A stretch of 64,000 bases of DNA from Branchiostoma floridae. Lineage: Eukaryota; Chordata; Leptocardii; Amphioxiformes; Branchiostomatidae. Below the pieces are notes generated by a model. The model saw only the letters and a program-made list of their open reading frames with translations. It was not told the DNA's origin and did not search any database. The DNA lies in the NCBI RefSeq assembly GCF_000003815.2, contig NC_049983.1, forward strand, positions 16,690,907 through 16,754,906, given 5' to 3'. The position numbers and the translations under genes are program-made. Shown here one piece after another: positions 51,757-61,974 of the stretch (the first letter of the stretch is position 1; each line of letters opens with the position of its first letter).

Positions 51757-53889
51757 ATGGCGTCTGCGAGCTCTGGGTCTCCAACCGACGTTCCTCAGGA
51801 CAGCAGACAAGCGCTGAAGGTCAACCTAGCTGCTGACATGACAAGCGGTCAGGATGATTTGAATATAGGTGGGGCATCAAGACACAAAAGTGAGGATTTC
51901 AGAGATGAAAAAATCCATGGAGAAACGTTGTGTGACAGTAACCAGTTCAGAGCTTTGACGTGTCAGCAGATACCTGGCGCAGCAGAACACAGTGATGAAG
52001 AACCCAACATTAGTGGGGAGGAGGATGGAGATAGTACAGAGCTCAGCAGAGATGAAAACATTGAAAGAGAAGTGTTGCAGAAGGACAACCAATTTGGAGC
52101 AGTTATGTGTCAGCAGATACCTGGGGCAGCAGAACACAGTGATGAAGAACCAAACATCAGTGGGGAGGAGGATGGAGATGAAACAGAGCTTGATAGAAAG
52201 GAAAAAATGCATGTAGGAGAAACGTTGCACAACGACAACCACTTGGGAGCTGTTATGTGTCAGCAGATGATGGGCACAGCAAATCACATGGAAGAAGAAC
52301 CCAGCATCAGGAGGATGTTGGAGGAGGATGAGGAGAGTGGAGATGGAACGGAGAGCCACAGAGATGAGAAAATCCATGAAGGAGGAACGTTGCATGACGT
52401 TAGCCAGTTTGGAGCTCTTATGTGTCAGCAGATGACTGGCGCAGCAAACCACGTTGAGAAAGACCATAACATTAGTGGGGAGGATGGTGAGAATAGAATG
52501 GAGCCTACAGAAGATGAAAAATTCCATACAGGAGAAACATTGCGTGACGACAGCCAGCTTGCAGCTGTTACAAATCGACGGTTAAACCGACGCAAAAAAG
52601 CGACACAGAAAACCAACGCAGCTAGCCACAATGACGAAGGACAGAAGATATGTGGAGAAGTTGGATATACAACATCTAAAAAGAGGTCCATTCTTTCTCG
52701 GCACCTGAAGACACAAACCAAAGAGGAACCAGACAGTATGTCCGACGAGTCACACCTCTCCAAACATAAAAAGACGTACAACTGTAGTGAGTGCGACTAT
52801 TCATCGACTCGGTTAAGGTGCTTTGACATGCACATGGCTAAACACACCGGCGAGAAACCCTACATTTGTGTAGAGTGCGGCTACGAAACAGCAAGCAAGT
52901 CTGGCCTCTCTAGACATAAGAAAATCCACTCGAGAGAAAAGCCATACAAATGTGACCAGTGCGACTTTCGCACAGCCTGGAAGGAGTACCTAAGTTTGCA
53001 CAAATCAAAGCACACCGGTGAGAAACCCTACACGTGTGAAGAGTGTGGCTACAAATCAGCAACTAGTTCCAGCTTGTCCAGGCATTGGAGAATACACACA
53101 GGAGAGAAGCCATTTAAGTGCAACCAGTGCAACTTTTGCACAGCTTGGGAGAACTACTTAGACTTACACATGGCTAAACACAGTGGAGAGAAACCCTATA
53201 CGTGTGGGGAGTGCGAGTTCAGGACAGCCTACAAGTGTCACCTTTCCAGACACAAGAGAATACACACAACAGAGAAACCGTACAGGTGTAACCTGTGTGA
53301 CTATTCGGCAAACCAGAAAGGACACCTGGACAGACACATGACTAAGCACACTGGCGAGAAACGGTACATGTGTGACGTGTGTGGGTTCAGATCAAGTACC
53401 AAGTCTAACCTCTCCAATCATACCAAGTTACACACGCAAGATAAGCATGTCAGGTCCAAGTTACACATGCAAGATAAGCATGTCAGGTGTAGCCAAGTCA
53501 TGGAAAAGTCGTTCAAGTGTGTGGAGTGTGACTTTTGCACTGCGCGTAAGGACAGCTTGAAGACCCACATGGCTAAGCACACAGGTGAGAAACGTTACAT
53601 GTGTGAAAAGTGCGGTGTCCAGACGGCTCACCACTCCCAACTCACCCACCACATGAAGCTACACACGGGAGAGAAGCCACACAAGTGCGACCTGTGTGAC
53701 TACAGCTCCATATGGAGTGGAAACCTCGCTAAGCACATGGTTAAACACACCGGTGAGAAGCCCTACATGTGTGATCAGTGTGGGTACAGGTCAGCTTACA
53801 GGTCTGGTCTCACAAGTCACATGAAGGTACACGCCAGCCTGGAAAAGCAAGTCAAAACAGTGTTTTTCCAGGACAGGGCACAAGAATGA
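51757..53889 (+). CDS. C2H2 zinc-finger protein, 12 fingers plus acidic repeats (paralog 2)
   Basis: ATG at 51757 follows the acceptor TTTTCACTCAG|GTCTGAC; 710 codons. Residues 1-25 (MASASSGSPTDVPQD) match paralog 1. The acidic region (~45-280) has four full copies and one partial copy of a ~48-residue unit (DEKIH...GALMCQQ...AANH...NISGE). A degenerate finger (ICGEVGYTTSKKRS, missing a zinc ligand) comes next, then 12 C2H2 fingers, mostly with TGEKP linkers. Between fingers 8 and 9 a short duplicated KLHTQDKHVR / KLHMQDKHVR spacer breaks the array. The last finger (YMCDQCGYRSAYRSGL) is almost the same as in paralog 1. A nuclear DNA-binding role is expected from the family; no effector domain is recognised. 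Confidence 0.9.
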   Translation: MASASSGSPTDVPQDSRQALKVNLAADMTSGQDDLNIGGASRHKSEDFRDEKIHGETLCDSNQFRALTCQQIPGAAEHSDEEPNISGEEDGDSTELSRDENIEREVLQKDNQFGAVMCQQIPGAAEHSDEEPNISGEEDGDETELDRKEKMHVGETLHNDNHLGAVMCQQMMGTANHMEEEPSIRRMLEEDEESGDGTESHRDEKIHEGGTLHDVSQFGALMCQQMTGAANHVEKDHNISGEDGENRMEPTEDEKFHTGETLRDDSQLAAVTNRRLNRRKKATQKTNAASHNDEGQKICGEVGYTTSKKRSILSRHLKTQTKEEPDSMSDESHLSKHKKTYNCSECDYSSTRLRCFDMHMAKHTGEKPYICVECGYETASKSGLSRHKKIHSREKPYKCDQCDFRTAWKEYLSLHKSKHTGEKPYTCEECGYKSATSSSLSRHWRIHTGEKPFKCNQCNFCTAWENYLDLHMAKHSGEKPYTCGECEFRTAYKCHLSRHKRIHTTEKPYRCNLCDYSANQKGHLDRHMTKHTGEKRYMCDVCGFRSSTKSNLSNHTKLHTQDKHVRSKLHMQDKHVRCSQVMEKSFKCVECDFCTARKDSLKTHMAKHTGEKRYMCEKCGVQTAHHSQLTHHMKLHTGEKPHKCDLCDYSSIWSGNLAKHMVKHTGEKPYMCDQCGYRSAYRSGLTSHMKVHASLEKQVKTVFFQDRAQE

Positions 53890-53928
53890 CCCTCCAGCAG
53901 TGTGACTTATGTATGAAATAAGTGGCAT

Positions 53929-54130
53929 CATGTGTTGTAATGGTTAGTGTGTTGGGCCCATACGGCCATAGTCAAGGGTCCTTGGTTTGATCCCAAAGTG
54001 AGTTCCTAGCTAGGGACGTCCCTCGGATAGGGAAAACTGAGATGTTTGAGGACAGCCACACCTCGAGCACGTTGATTAAAGAACTGACCACAAAGAGTCG
54101 GCATCCTTCCCCGTGTGAGTGGTTCAAACC
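53929..54130 (+). mobile_element. tRNA-derived SINE, decayed
   Basis: TAATGGTTAGTGTGTTGGGC (A-box-like) and GGTTTGATCCC (B box) are spaced as in a tRNA head. A GTCCCTCGGATAGGGAAAAC body block follows, shared with the SINE at 17632-18143. It lies directly downstream of zinc-finger gene 2. Confidence 0.65.
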
Positions 54131-54418
54131 TTCGTCAGATTCTTGGGTAGCATTTTGAAAAGGTTACAGTCACTTGATATGTCACTCCCTTTAGCAAGAG
54201 TTAGTAAATCACAATAAGACGATAAACAAACTGACATACAAGAAAAGTTTAAATAGCCACTTTTCTGAACATTGATGAGATGTTTGTGGTGGAGAGTGGG
54301 TAGATGTCAGCTGACAGGTCTCACCTCTCCTAAAACATGCAAGATGTACTATACCCAGTTTGTGATATACTTCTTCTAATCAGTCCACTTCTATCTATTC
54401 TCTCTCCCTCCCTCTCCC

Positions 54419-54449
<31 letters not shown>

Positions 54450-55850
54450 ATCTACATATGTATATGAATAGAGAGAAAGAAGTGGACTCTGCCATATATT
54501 TAAGTAGAACAGATTCAAGAAACTGGATGTCATAATTATAAGCAGGGTTTAATATAAGAAAGATATGAGAACCCTCACAATACAAAAATTGATGCAAAAA
54601 TTTATACATCCTTTGTTATTCGTAAATATACTGTAACCAACTACTAATATCATCCCTACTTGACTTTACTGTATTTGTACATACAATGTATTACTGATAT
54701 ACTGATATAAGCCTTTGTAGCGTAGAAGAAACTTTTAAGTAAATGGATTTACAATAGTATTATGTGTTTAGTACATATTATTACATAGCATTTTAGTGTT
54801 TTAAGTTTTAATATTTTACATCCATTAGACAAAGCATTGCCCTCTGTGAATTTAGCCCCTTGGGCACAAATATGCAATCAAGCTTTAATTGATTATCATA
54901 GGTAGTTCATACAACAGCTGCATGGATGTGCTTTGTTTCTTAGTCGATTGAGTGGCTTTACCTATATACTGGATGACAACAGATGTGACCAACTGCGTGC
55001 ATGGGCTTTGTCTCTTAGTCGGTTGTGTGGCTTTACCTAAGTAGTGGATGACAACAGATGTGACCAACTTTTTACTCAATTAGACAATTACAAATTCAAC
55101 CAAAGTTAGGGGAACTCCAAAAGTTGCATTATTCAACGCTACATTTACAAAACAGCTAAATGCTAGAAAGGGAGGAAAGTGCTTCCTTACTTGCCCTTCA
55201 TCTTGCCTTGATGCACTGTTAAAAGACTCATTCAGCTATATCAAGCTAGATCATACAGAACAGAAAACGCGTCACCACCCCTGTGACCCAGTGGAGATAT
55301 CCAACAAGAGGCAGCTAGTTAACACGTCAAACGGTCTCTTTTAATAACCTTGTGTTTTTTTAGGAAGAAGCCACGACAACTGAACTCTCGGGTAAGGGCT
55401 TAACGATGTGTAATCTACCTTTTATCTTGACATTGGACATTTCTGCTATGATTAAGTCATTTCATTTAACCAGAATAGAATAAGTATGAGTGTTCAGTCA
55501 AAGCTCAGGTAACTGATTATACACAGACATGCGTACAGTTTGCATTTTGCAACATGAACCTAGTTTTCCAGCTAACGAGCCAGATGTTCGTTGCTGACGT
55601 GACCTATATGACAAACCAACTCATTCCAACTGCACGGTTTTGTAACTTGTCTGACAAACCTTTCCCACAATTATCCCACACCACATCATAATAATCAAGT
55701 TGGGATAGAATCAAACAGCATTGATAGCGTCTTAAAACATTGCTGTGATCAATGGGTCGAAGGTGATCTAAAATCGGTAACGTCCCCCGTCCCGGTTCAA
55801 TGAACGAACTTCCAGGTGCCCCTGGTTAGAGTTTCTCATTGGCCGTCGCT
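54131..55850. other. Intergenic: microsatellite, short tandem duplication, LINE tail
   Basis: (TCTA)n microsatellite at ~54398-54452. A diverged LINE-tail motif (TTTAGCCCCTTGGGCACAAATATGCAAT) at ~54850-54880. A 75-bp duplication at ~54917-55070, where both copies end GGATGACAACAGATGTGACC. No exon. Confidence 0.5.
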
Positions 55851-56259
55851 GTTTGCATTCTTTGTTAGTCCTGGTACTTGTTGCGGTCCGCGGAGTCCTG
55901 GGTTTCCCCCATATGGCAGAGGTAATGCGACTTTGTGTACTGCACAATTGTGTACTGGCCTGAGACTGCTCATTTCTTCCGCAGTGAGGCCGGGCCGGGT
56001 GCCATCACTATCACATGTACTGTCCTACCTTCCTGGGCCATGTCTGATAAACCTACCAGAAACCTTACGCACATTGTTCAACACCAGGACAGCCAAGTTC
56101 GTTTGGAATTGTCTCATACCTTCCTTCCTCGTTGACATAGTGGCAATGGCAATTGGCATCCACTATCAACTATATCTGCCTTACAGTATGCAAGTAGTCT
56201 TTACCATACTGGCATAAATGTGGGTGCGTTCCGTACGCCTTGGACTTTAGTCATGATCA

Positions 56260-57435
56260 CTACAATTCTGACTTGTNNNNNNNNNNNNNNNNNNNNNNNN
56301 NNNNNNNNNNNNNNNNNNNNNNNNNNNNNNNNNNNNNNNNNNNNNNNNNNNNNNNNNNNNNNNNNNNNNNNNNNNNGCGTTGCGCTCGACGCCGCCTTAC
56401 CCACATGTATAATGTCAGCATAACTGGCAAGAGTGCTAGTATCAGGATTACTGTTCCACAGACAACAGCAACAACTGTTTTGCTGTTGTCCTGCTCTACA
56501 TCTAAGTTAGTTTTGATTGAGGAGGGCGCCGTGGCTCGTTTGGTCCCAAAGGAAGATGAAGCAAAGGGGACACCAGGGGACCTGTGGTTCGAACTATACG
56601 ATGTCATCAATTCTTCAACGGTCGCTGTTGTATTCATTCCTGGTCGACTTGTCAGACTCTGCTCTGACGCTGTGCCGTCAACATCATCGTTGCACATATC
56701 CTTCAACACCTGGTCTAAACTCTGACCCTCAACAAGTTTTGGGCTGGCGCACTTCGTTATTTCGCTTGCCATCATGAAGCTAATATATATGAAGCTATTC
56801 GGGCAGCTGTAGCAACATTGCTTAAAATATGCTGTATGCAAAGTGAAGAGACATGATCCAGATAAACATTCCCGAAGACATTGTGCTTCGTTCCACAGCC
56901 AGCACAGCTGCTTGTCACAGCAGTACGGGTTTTCGGACACGTCCACATGTGCCATATGAGCGGTGTACTTTGCTGTCGAGACCGAGAATGACTCCTCTGG
57001 AAAAGAGGAAATTCTGTTGTGGCTGAGATCTATGCTGACAATATTTGACAGCAAGGAAACTTCCAGCTTTCCCGAAACGTGGGCGATCTGATTGTAAGAC
57101 AGATCCAAGACGACTAATCGTGGTGTGTTGCTATTGAACCAATGCCAGTGGATGGTTGTGATCAGGTTATGGCTCATGAGAATGTGTTCTACTTCAGGCA
57201 AGTACGGCAGGTCTGAGATGTCTGTAATGTTGTTCCATTCGAGAAACAGAAGTGAGATGTTCCAGTCGTGGATGTCTGGCAGCTTGACAAGTTGGCAGTG
57301 TTGGCAGGAAAACTCGGTAAAAAGGGGAACATACGTTCCACTTAAAGCATTTGCATGCAGCACACTGGTTACCAGATATGTACATAGAAGAACTATGAAT
57401 GTATCTGACATCTTTGTACGACGCATCTCTAACAT
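56260..57435 (-). CDS. LRR single-pass membrane receptor (copy 1), tail interrupted by gap
   Basis: Opens at ATG 57435 or, with a better signal peptide (MSDTFIVLLCTYLVTSVLHA), at ATG 57411. Then come a cysteine N-cap (FSCQHCQLVKLP), four leucine-rich repeats (ISLLFLEWNNI, EVEHILMSHNL, LVVLDLSYNQI, IVSIDLSHNRI) and an LRR C-terminal cap (NPYCCDKQLCWLWNEAQC ... CASP). After a Ser/Thr-rich stalk come one transmembrane helix (VVAVVCGTVILILALLPVML) and WVRRRRAQR. The cytoplasmic tail enters the 100-N gap at 56376, so its length and frame beyond are unknown; the printed frame resumes after the gap and stops at 56260. It appears to be a single coding exon. A cell-surface recognition role is inferred from architecture only. 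The paralog lies at 60322-61561. Confidence 0.82.
   Translation of the reverse strand: MLEMRRTKMSDTFIVLLCTYLVTSVLHANALSGTYVPLFTEFSCQHCQLVKLPDIHDWNISLLFLEWNNITDISDLPYLPEVEHILMSHNLITTIHWHWFNSNTPRLVVLDLSYNQIAHVSGKLEVSLLSNIVSIDLSHNRISSFPEESFSVSTAKYTAHMAHVDVSENPYCCDKQLCWLWNEAQCLRECLSGSCLFTLHTAYFKQCCYSCPNSFIYISFMMASEITKCASPKLVEGQSLDQVLKDMCNDDVDGTASEQSLTSRPGMNTTATVEELMTSYSSNHRSPGVPFASSSFGTKRATAPSSIKTNLDVEQDNSKTVVAVVCGTVILILALLPVMLTLYMWVRRRRAQRXXXXXXXXXXXXXXXXXXXXXXXXXXXXXXXXXXKSEL
56277..56376. other. Assembly gap (100 N)
   Basis: Placeholder gap in the cytoplasmic-tail coding region of LRR receptor copy 1. The paralog has 69-bp tandem repeats at the matching place, which may have caused the collapse. 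Confidence 0.99.
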
Positions 57436-59889
57436 TTGCTTTGATTTTGAATATTTGAAAGTCTGAATCTGAGCTAGTCAGCCAGTATAACAGCAACAGC
57501 TTTGAAAGAAAAGAGTCAGAGAAAGTTTTGTTTGCTAGAAATTACGTCAATCTCCCTGAATGTCACATAGATACAGGGCTCTAACCAGCGTCCGTTTATC
57601 AATTGACGGAAATTTGCTGCGTGTGACAGAAAAAATTTAAAACCAATCCGTCAACCTTGACGGACAAAAATCCTCGGTGGAAGCTACAGGCGGCTTGGGG
57701 ATGCCGTCCACGGCGGTAAAAGCCACACACTGTTTGTTTTGCTATTGTTATGATTGTTGACAATGTGTATCGGTGCCCTTTCGCATACGATAATCTCATT
57801 AAAAACGCGTTTTGTAAGGTCTCGGTTCAGTCTCTCTAACTCCTGAAATAGTGTTTTCGCGGTTTTGGGGATTGGCTGACGGAAAAAAAATGATAGATAT
57901 GTAATGAGAGGAATTCGAGTCGTACGTAACACCTCTTGAACAGTTCTTGCTGATGTCACTGAAAAGTAATATGCCTCTGTTATGATGGCTTCTATAAAAA
58001 AAGTATCATGCAAAACGGGTTCAAACATATCAAAAACATACAAGAAAACTAACATTTTAACATAAGACATTTTGGAAACTTCGGATGATCATATCTCATG
58101 TTCCACTGTACCTATTGTGTTGTAATGCATATTATTATAAAGCTTACACAATACCTACACATGTGTCATATATTCTCGCCCAAAAAGTACCCACGAACAA
58201 CGTGGCAATGGTGGGAATGGTGCTTATTACTCAATTGTGTACATAAATATTACAAGTGGGGTATCATTTTGGAAGCTTTTCAACGATGCACAATACTAGA
58301 ATAACAACGGAGATGCTGGCCTCCAGAGCAGGCTCCACTGCCGGCCATGCAGCCAGAAACGGCCAGCAATCAGCGACCCAGTACAAAAAGAAATGGCCAG
58401 CAAAAGTGTACTATGAGCCAAAAAAGGCCATAGAGAGCCTGCTATGGAGGCTAGGAGATGCAGTCTATAGAGCATAAAGTTCCCAAACTGTTTTTGTCAG
58501 GATTCTAATGCGATAAATTCCATTGTCTACAGTAACTGTTGTTATTAGTGTTTTTAATTTTCCCTTTACATAACATTATAGCCATAAAATTACACCCATT
58601 TGAATACATCTTAACAGTTGACATCAAGATACGTGTGATAAATGTTAATGTGTACCTTCTTGTCCGGATCAGTGAGATCTTGCGGTATCCACACGTACGC
58701 TTACCGGGAAAGCTGCTGGTTAACAAGCACCTGCAGGACTGGTGCAGCTGGTATCCCGGCAATATCACCCGGGTTACTTCCTGGGAATATGGCGAGAGAG
58801 TTTAACGGCCTGGCGTTTTCGGGAAACAGTTGAATTGAAGATCAGTGAGGCCGGATGGTTGCTGTGTCGTACTGAGGCAGATATGGCGTCGTCTGAAACA
58901 AATCGGATGCTTGATGTCTTTTATTTGTGTCCGTATCTCTTCAATATTGAATAAACAGCGCTGATGAGTCGGGATGCCGTGAGCAACGGGCGGAGATTAC
59001 ACATCACCCGACATTCCGGACTGTCCTTTTCAATGAAATTACATCCTGTTTTTGTCACACCAAGGAGATTGCAACACTGACACGGAAGTAAAAGTTTTTT
59101 TCTGAAAAAAAAACGATTTCCCTCCGATTTTACCGATTATGCAAATGACTTCCACATCTACTTAATCTATGATTGGTTATGTACACCTTTAACTGACTTA
59201 CACAGGTCACAATGTCGACGGTCCAGTCATTTACGGCTTTGACGAATTATGGCTTTTATGCAATAGTTATGCAGATTAGGGAATTATTTGCATAATCATT
59301 ATCTGTTAATGTTCCACGTGTCACCAACTACCTGCCTTGTATGTGAGTCCTAATATGGAAAACACTTCTTTTGTGTATTTTCCTCATTAAATGCAAATTA
59401 AGTCAAAATTGGCATACGTTGCACTTCATTATGTCCATCTCTGCCTAAGCTACCTGCATACTAAATATGGAACTCCCCCGTCCCTTTGTTCAGTTATTCC
59501 CCTTGGAAGATCGATTATAACTAAAAACCGTCATTGCAGTTCCAGAGCAAGCTGCTAGGGGGCCCAAACGCACCACTTATTCCTTACGTACATCACAAGC
59601 TATCAGTCACTAAAAATCAACCACGCAAAACATCTAGCAACAAAACGCTATTCATTTATCTATTTCTGCTTTATTTCACCATGGTAGGTTTCTCAGTTAT
59701 CGAGCACAGATTTGCCTTCGATGTACGCCATACATACAAACAATACAAACAATATCTTAGAATGACTTCTACCAGCACAGATCTATATGAACTTTTAAGC
59801 TAAGACAACAATATTTTAATTACAAAAACATATCTGAGCTTCAAATTACAAAATCGTCATCCATACTCTTGATCGTTATCCATGCTAGG
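57436..59889. other. Spacer between the LRR receptor copies
   Basis: Contains the 5' flank of copy 1, a TTGACGG-rich repeat block at ~57590-57670 and AT-rich sequence with ATGCAAAT-type motifs (59130-59400). Minus-strand frames at 57599-58070 are not recognisable and lack splice support. No gene is called. Confidence 0.4.
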
Positions 59890-60321
59890 TCCTTATACTT
59901 GTTGGGGGGAGTCCTGAGTGTGTTTCCTCATATGGCAGAGGTAATGCCGACTTGTTCAGCTGTATACTGGTTTGAAACTATTCCTTTATTAAGCAGTGAG
60001 GAACGGTGTCATCACTTTTACATTCATTATGCACTGTCATAGCTTCTGTACCTGTATGTGTATCTATAGCTTCCTGAATAATATCTGATTGACCTACTAC
60101 CGCATGTGTGCAACCTACTTCCGCAACACCGGTGCAGCCTAGTTCGTTTGGAGTGGATTCATACGTTCATCCTTCCTCGTTGACATAGTGTTGATCGCGA
60201 TTCGCCTCGTGTCTCTAATTTACAGAGTGCATGTCATCTTTGACATACGAGTAGGTGTGTTCCGTTCGCCTTGGACTTTGATCACTACTGTCCTGACTTG
60301 TCTTGTGGTAGCTTCGATTTT

Positions 60322-60639
60322 TTACAAACTTACTTCTGCATACGGTTCAATACTTGCAGTATAGCCCGCCTGGTTTGCAATCGTTTCATGTGGGTTGTGC
60401 TGTTCCGGGTGGCTTGTGACGTACATTTGGTTTTGAATAAGTGGATGTCCCGCTCGCAATGCCTGTGATACACCTGTGGCGGCTGTACCGTATATTTGGT
60501 TTTGAATAAGCGGATGTCCCGCTCTCAATGCCTGTGATACACCCGAGGCGGTTGCGGCGTACATTTGGCTCTGAAAGAGTTGCTGGCTTCTAGCTTGCAG
60601 TGCCCTGTGCAATAATATTCTAGCAAGCTGACGTTGCAC
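60322..60639 (-). pseudogene. Open cytoplasmic-tail frame downstream of the in-frame TGA (LRR copy 2)
   Basis: In the same frame as the receptor, directly after TGA 60640-60642, 105 sense codons stay open: QRQLARILLHRALQ, then three units starting QMY/QIY of 23 residues (69 bp), two of them ending GVSQALRAGHPLIQN, and ending YAEVSL and TAA. It has no ATG start of its own. It is either a decaying tail or a readthrough extension. Confidence 0.5.
60415..60600 (-). repeat. 69-bp coding tandem repeat in LRR copy 2 tail
   Basis: GTACATTTGGTTTTGAATAAG (60420), GTATATTTGGTTTTGAATAAG (60489) and GTACATTTGGCTCTGAAAGAG (60558) mark units of exactly 69 bp, so the repeat keeps the frame at 23 residues per unit. 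Confidence 0.85.
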
Positions 60640-61561
60640 TCAACGGCGCCTTATCCTCATATACACTGTAAAAGTTGACAGGACTATCAGCGTCAAGACT
60701 ACAGTTCCACAGGCAACAGCAACAACTGTTTTGCTTCCGTCTCGCTCTACTTCCAATTTTGTCTTTAATGTATACGGCGCCGTGGGACCGTCTGACGTAA
60801 CCAGGGTCCCGGACGAGGACGAAGCAAAGAGGACAACAGGTTTCGGTTTGTATGTTGTCATGAGTTCTACAAGGGTCGCTGTTGTTGTTGTCACTGGTTG
60901 GCCTGCTGAACTGTGCTCCGAAGGTGTGGCGTCATTAGTTTCGTTGCACACGTCATCCATAACCCGTCCTAAACTCCAACCCTCAACATGGTTTGGGCTC
61001 GCGCACTTCGATTTCTCACTTGTCATCAAGAAGCCAAAATATAGGAAGCTAGTCGGACAGCTGTAGCAACATTGCTTGAAATGTGCCGTACCGAATGCCG
61101 AGCCACATGGTCCCACCAGACATCTCCGAAGACACTGTGCTTGGTTCCACACCCAGCACAGCTGCTTGTCACAGCGGTACGGGTTTTTGGTCACGTCCAC
61201 ATGTGCGTCGTACTTTGCGGTGGAGAGCGAGAATGACTCCTCTGGAAAAGAGGAAATTCTGTTGTGGCTGAGATCTATGCTGACAATATTTGACAGCAAG
61301 GAAACTTCCAGCTTTCCCGAAACGTGGGCGATCTGATTGTAGGACAGATCCAAGACGACTAATCGTGGTGTGTTGCTATTGAACCAATGCCAGTGGATGG
61401 TAGTGATCAGGTTATGGCTCATGAGAATGTGTTCTACTTCAGGCAAGTACGGCAGGTCTGAGATGTCTGTAATGTTGTTCCAGTCGAGAAACAGAAGTGA
61501 GATGTTCCAGTCGTGGATGTCTGGCAGCTTGACAAGTTGGCAGTGTTGGCAGGAAAACTCG
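60640..61561 (-). CDS. LRR single-pass membrane receptor (copy 2), 5' end in gap, tail cut by TGA
   Basis: Continuous minus-strand frame from the edge of the 413-N gap (at FSCQHC of the N-cap) through four LRRs, a C-terminal cap (NPYRCDKQLCWVWNQAQC ... CASP), a Thr/Ser-rich stalk and a transmembrane helix (VVAVACGTVVLTLIVLSTF) to MRIRRR and TGA at 60640-60642. Copy 1 has RRRAQR there (CGT CGA GCG CAA CGC against CGT TGA GTG CAA CGT), so the stop arises from one C-to-T change at a CpG. The signal peptide and start lie in the gap. As written, the product would be a tail-less receptor; pseudogene status cannot be excluded. Confidence 0.78.
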
Positions 61562-61974
61562 NNNNNNNNNNNNNNNNNNNNNNNNNNNNNNNNNNNNNNN
61601 NNNNNNNNNNNNNNNNNNNNNNNNNNNNNNNNNNNNNNNNNNNNNNNNNNNNNNNNNNNNNNNNNNNNNNNNNNNNNNNNNNNNNNNNNNNNNNNNNNNN
61701 NNNNNNNNNNNNNNNNNNNNNNNNNNNNNNNNNNNNNNNNNNNNNNNNNNNNNNNNNNNNNNNNNNNNNNNNNNNNNNNNNNNNNNNNNNNNNNNNNNNN
61801 NNNNNNNNNNNNNNNNNNNNNNNNNNNNNNNNNNNNNNNNNNNNNNNNNNNNNNNNNNNNNNNNNNNNNNNNNNNNNNNNNNNNNNNNNNNNNNNNNNNN
61901 NNNNNNNNNNNNNNNNNNNNNNNNNNNNNNNNNNNNNNNNNNNNNNNNNNNNNNNNNNNNNNNNNNNNNNNNNN
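61562..61974. other. Assembly gap (413 N)
   Basis: Not a round number, so possibly a size-estimated gap. By comparison with copy 1 it should hold the signal peptide and start codon of LRR copy 2. Confidence 0.99.

Larger units (their letters stand above)
55850..58960. repeat. Segmental duplication, copy 1 (LRR receptor unit)
   Basis: This segment and 59890-63060 share colinear blocks: CATATGGCAGAGGTAATGC, GCAGTGAGG, TCCTTCCTCGTTGACATAGT and CGCCTTGGACTTT downstream of the gene, the gene itself, and GTACCTTCTT...GCTGGTT upstream. Spacing is similar (about 4.1 kb between copies). Confidence 0.8.

Noticed and set aside
51877-52527. 216-codon minus-strand frame
   Set aside because: Antisense of the acidic repeats of zinc-finger gene 2; the open frame follows from the repeat.
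57599-58070. Minus-strand frames of 66 and 128 codons upstream of LRR copy 1
   Set aside because: Some protein-like stretches but no recognisable domain, no splice signals, and overlap with a TTGACGG-rich repeat; left uncalled.
60640-60642. Selenocysteine recoding of the in-frame TGA
   Set aside because: The paralog has Arg (CGA), not Cys, at this site, and I see no reason for a selenoprotein; a CpG transition explains it better.
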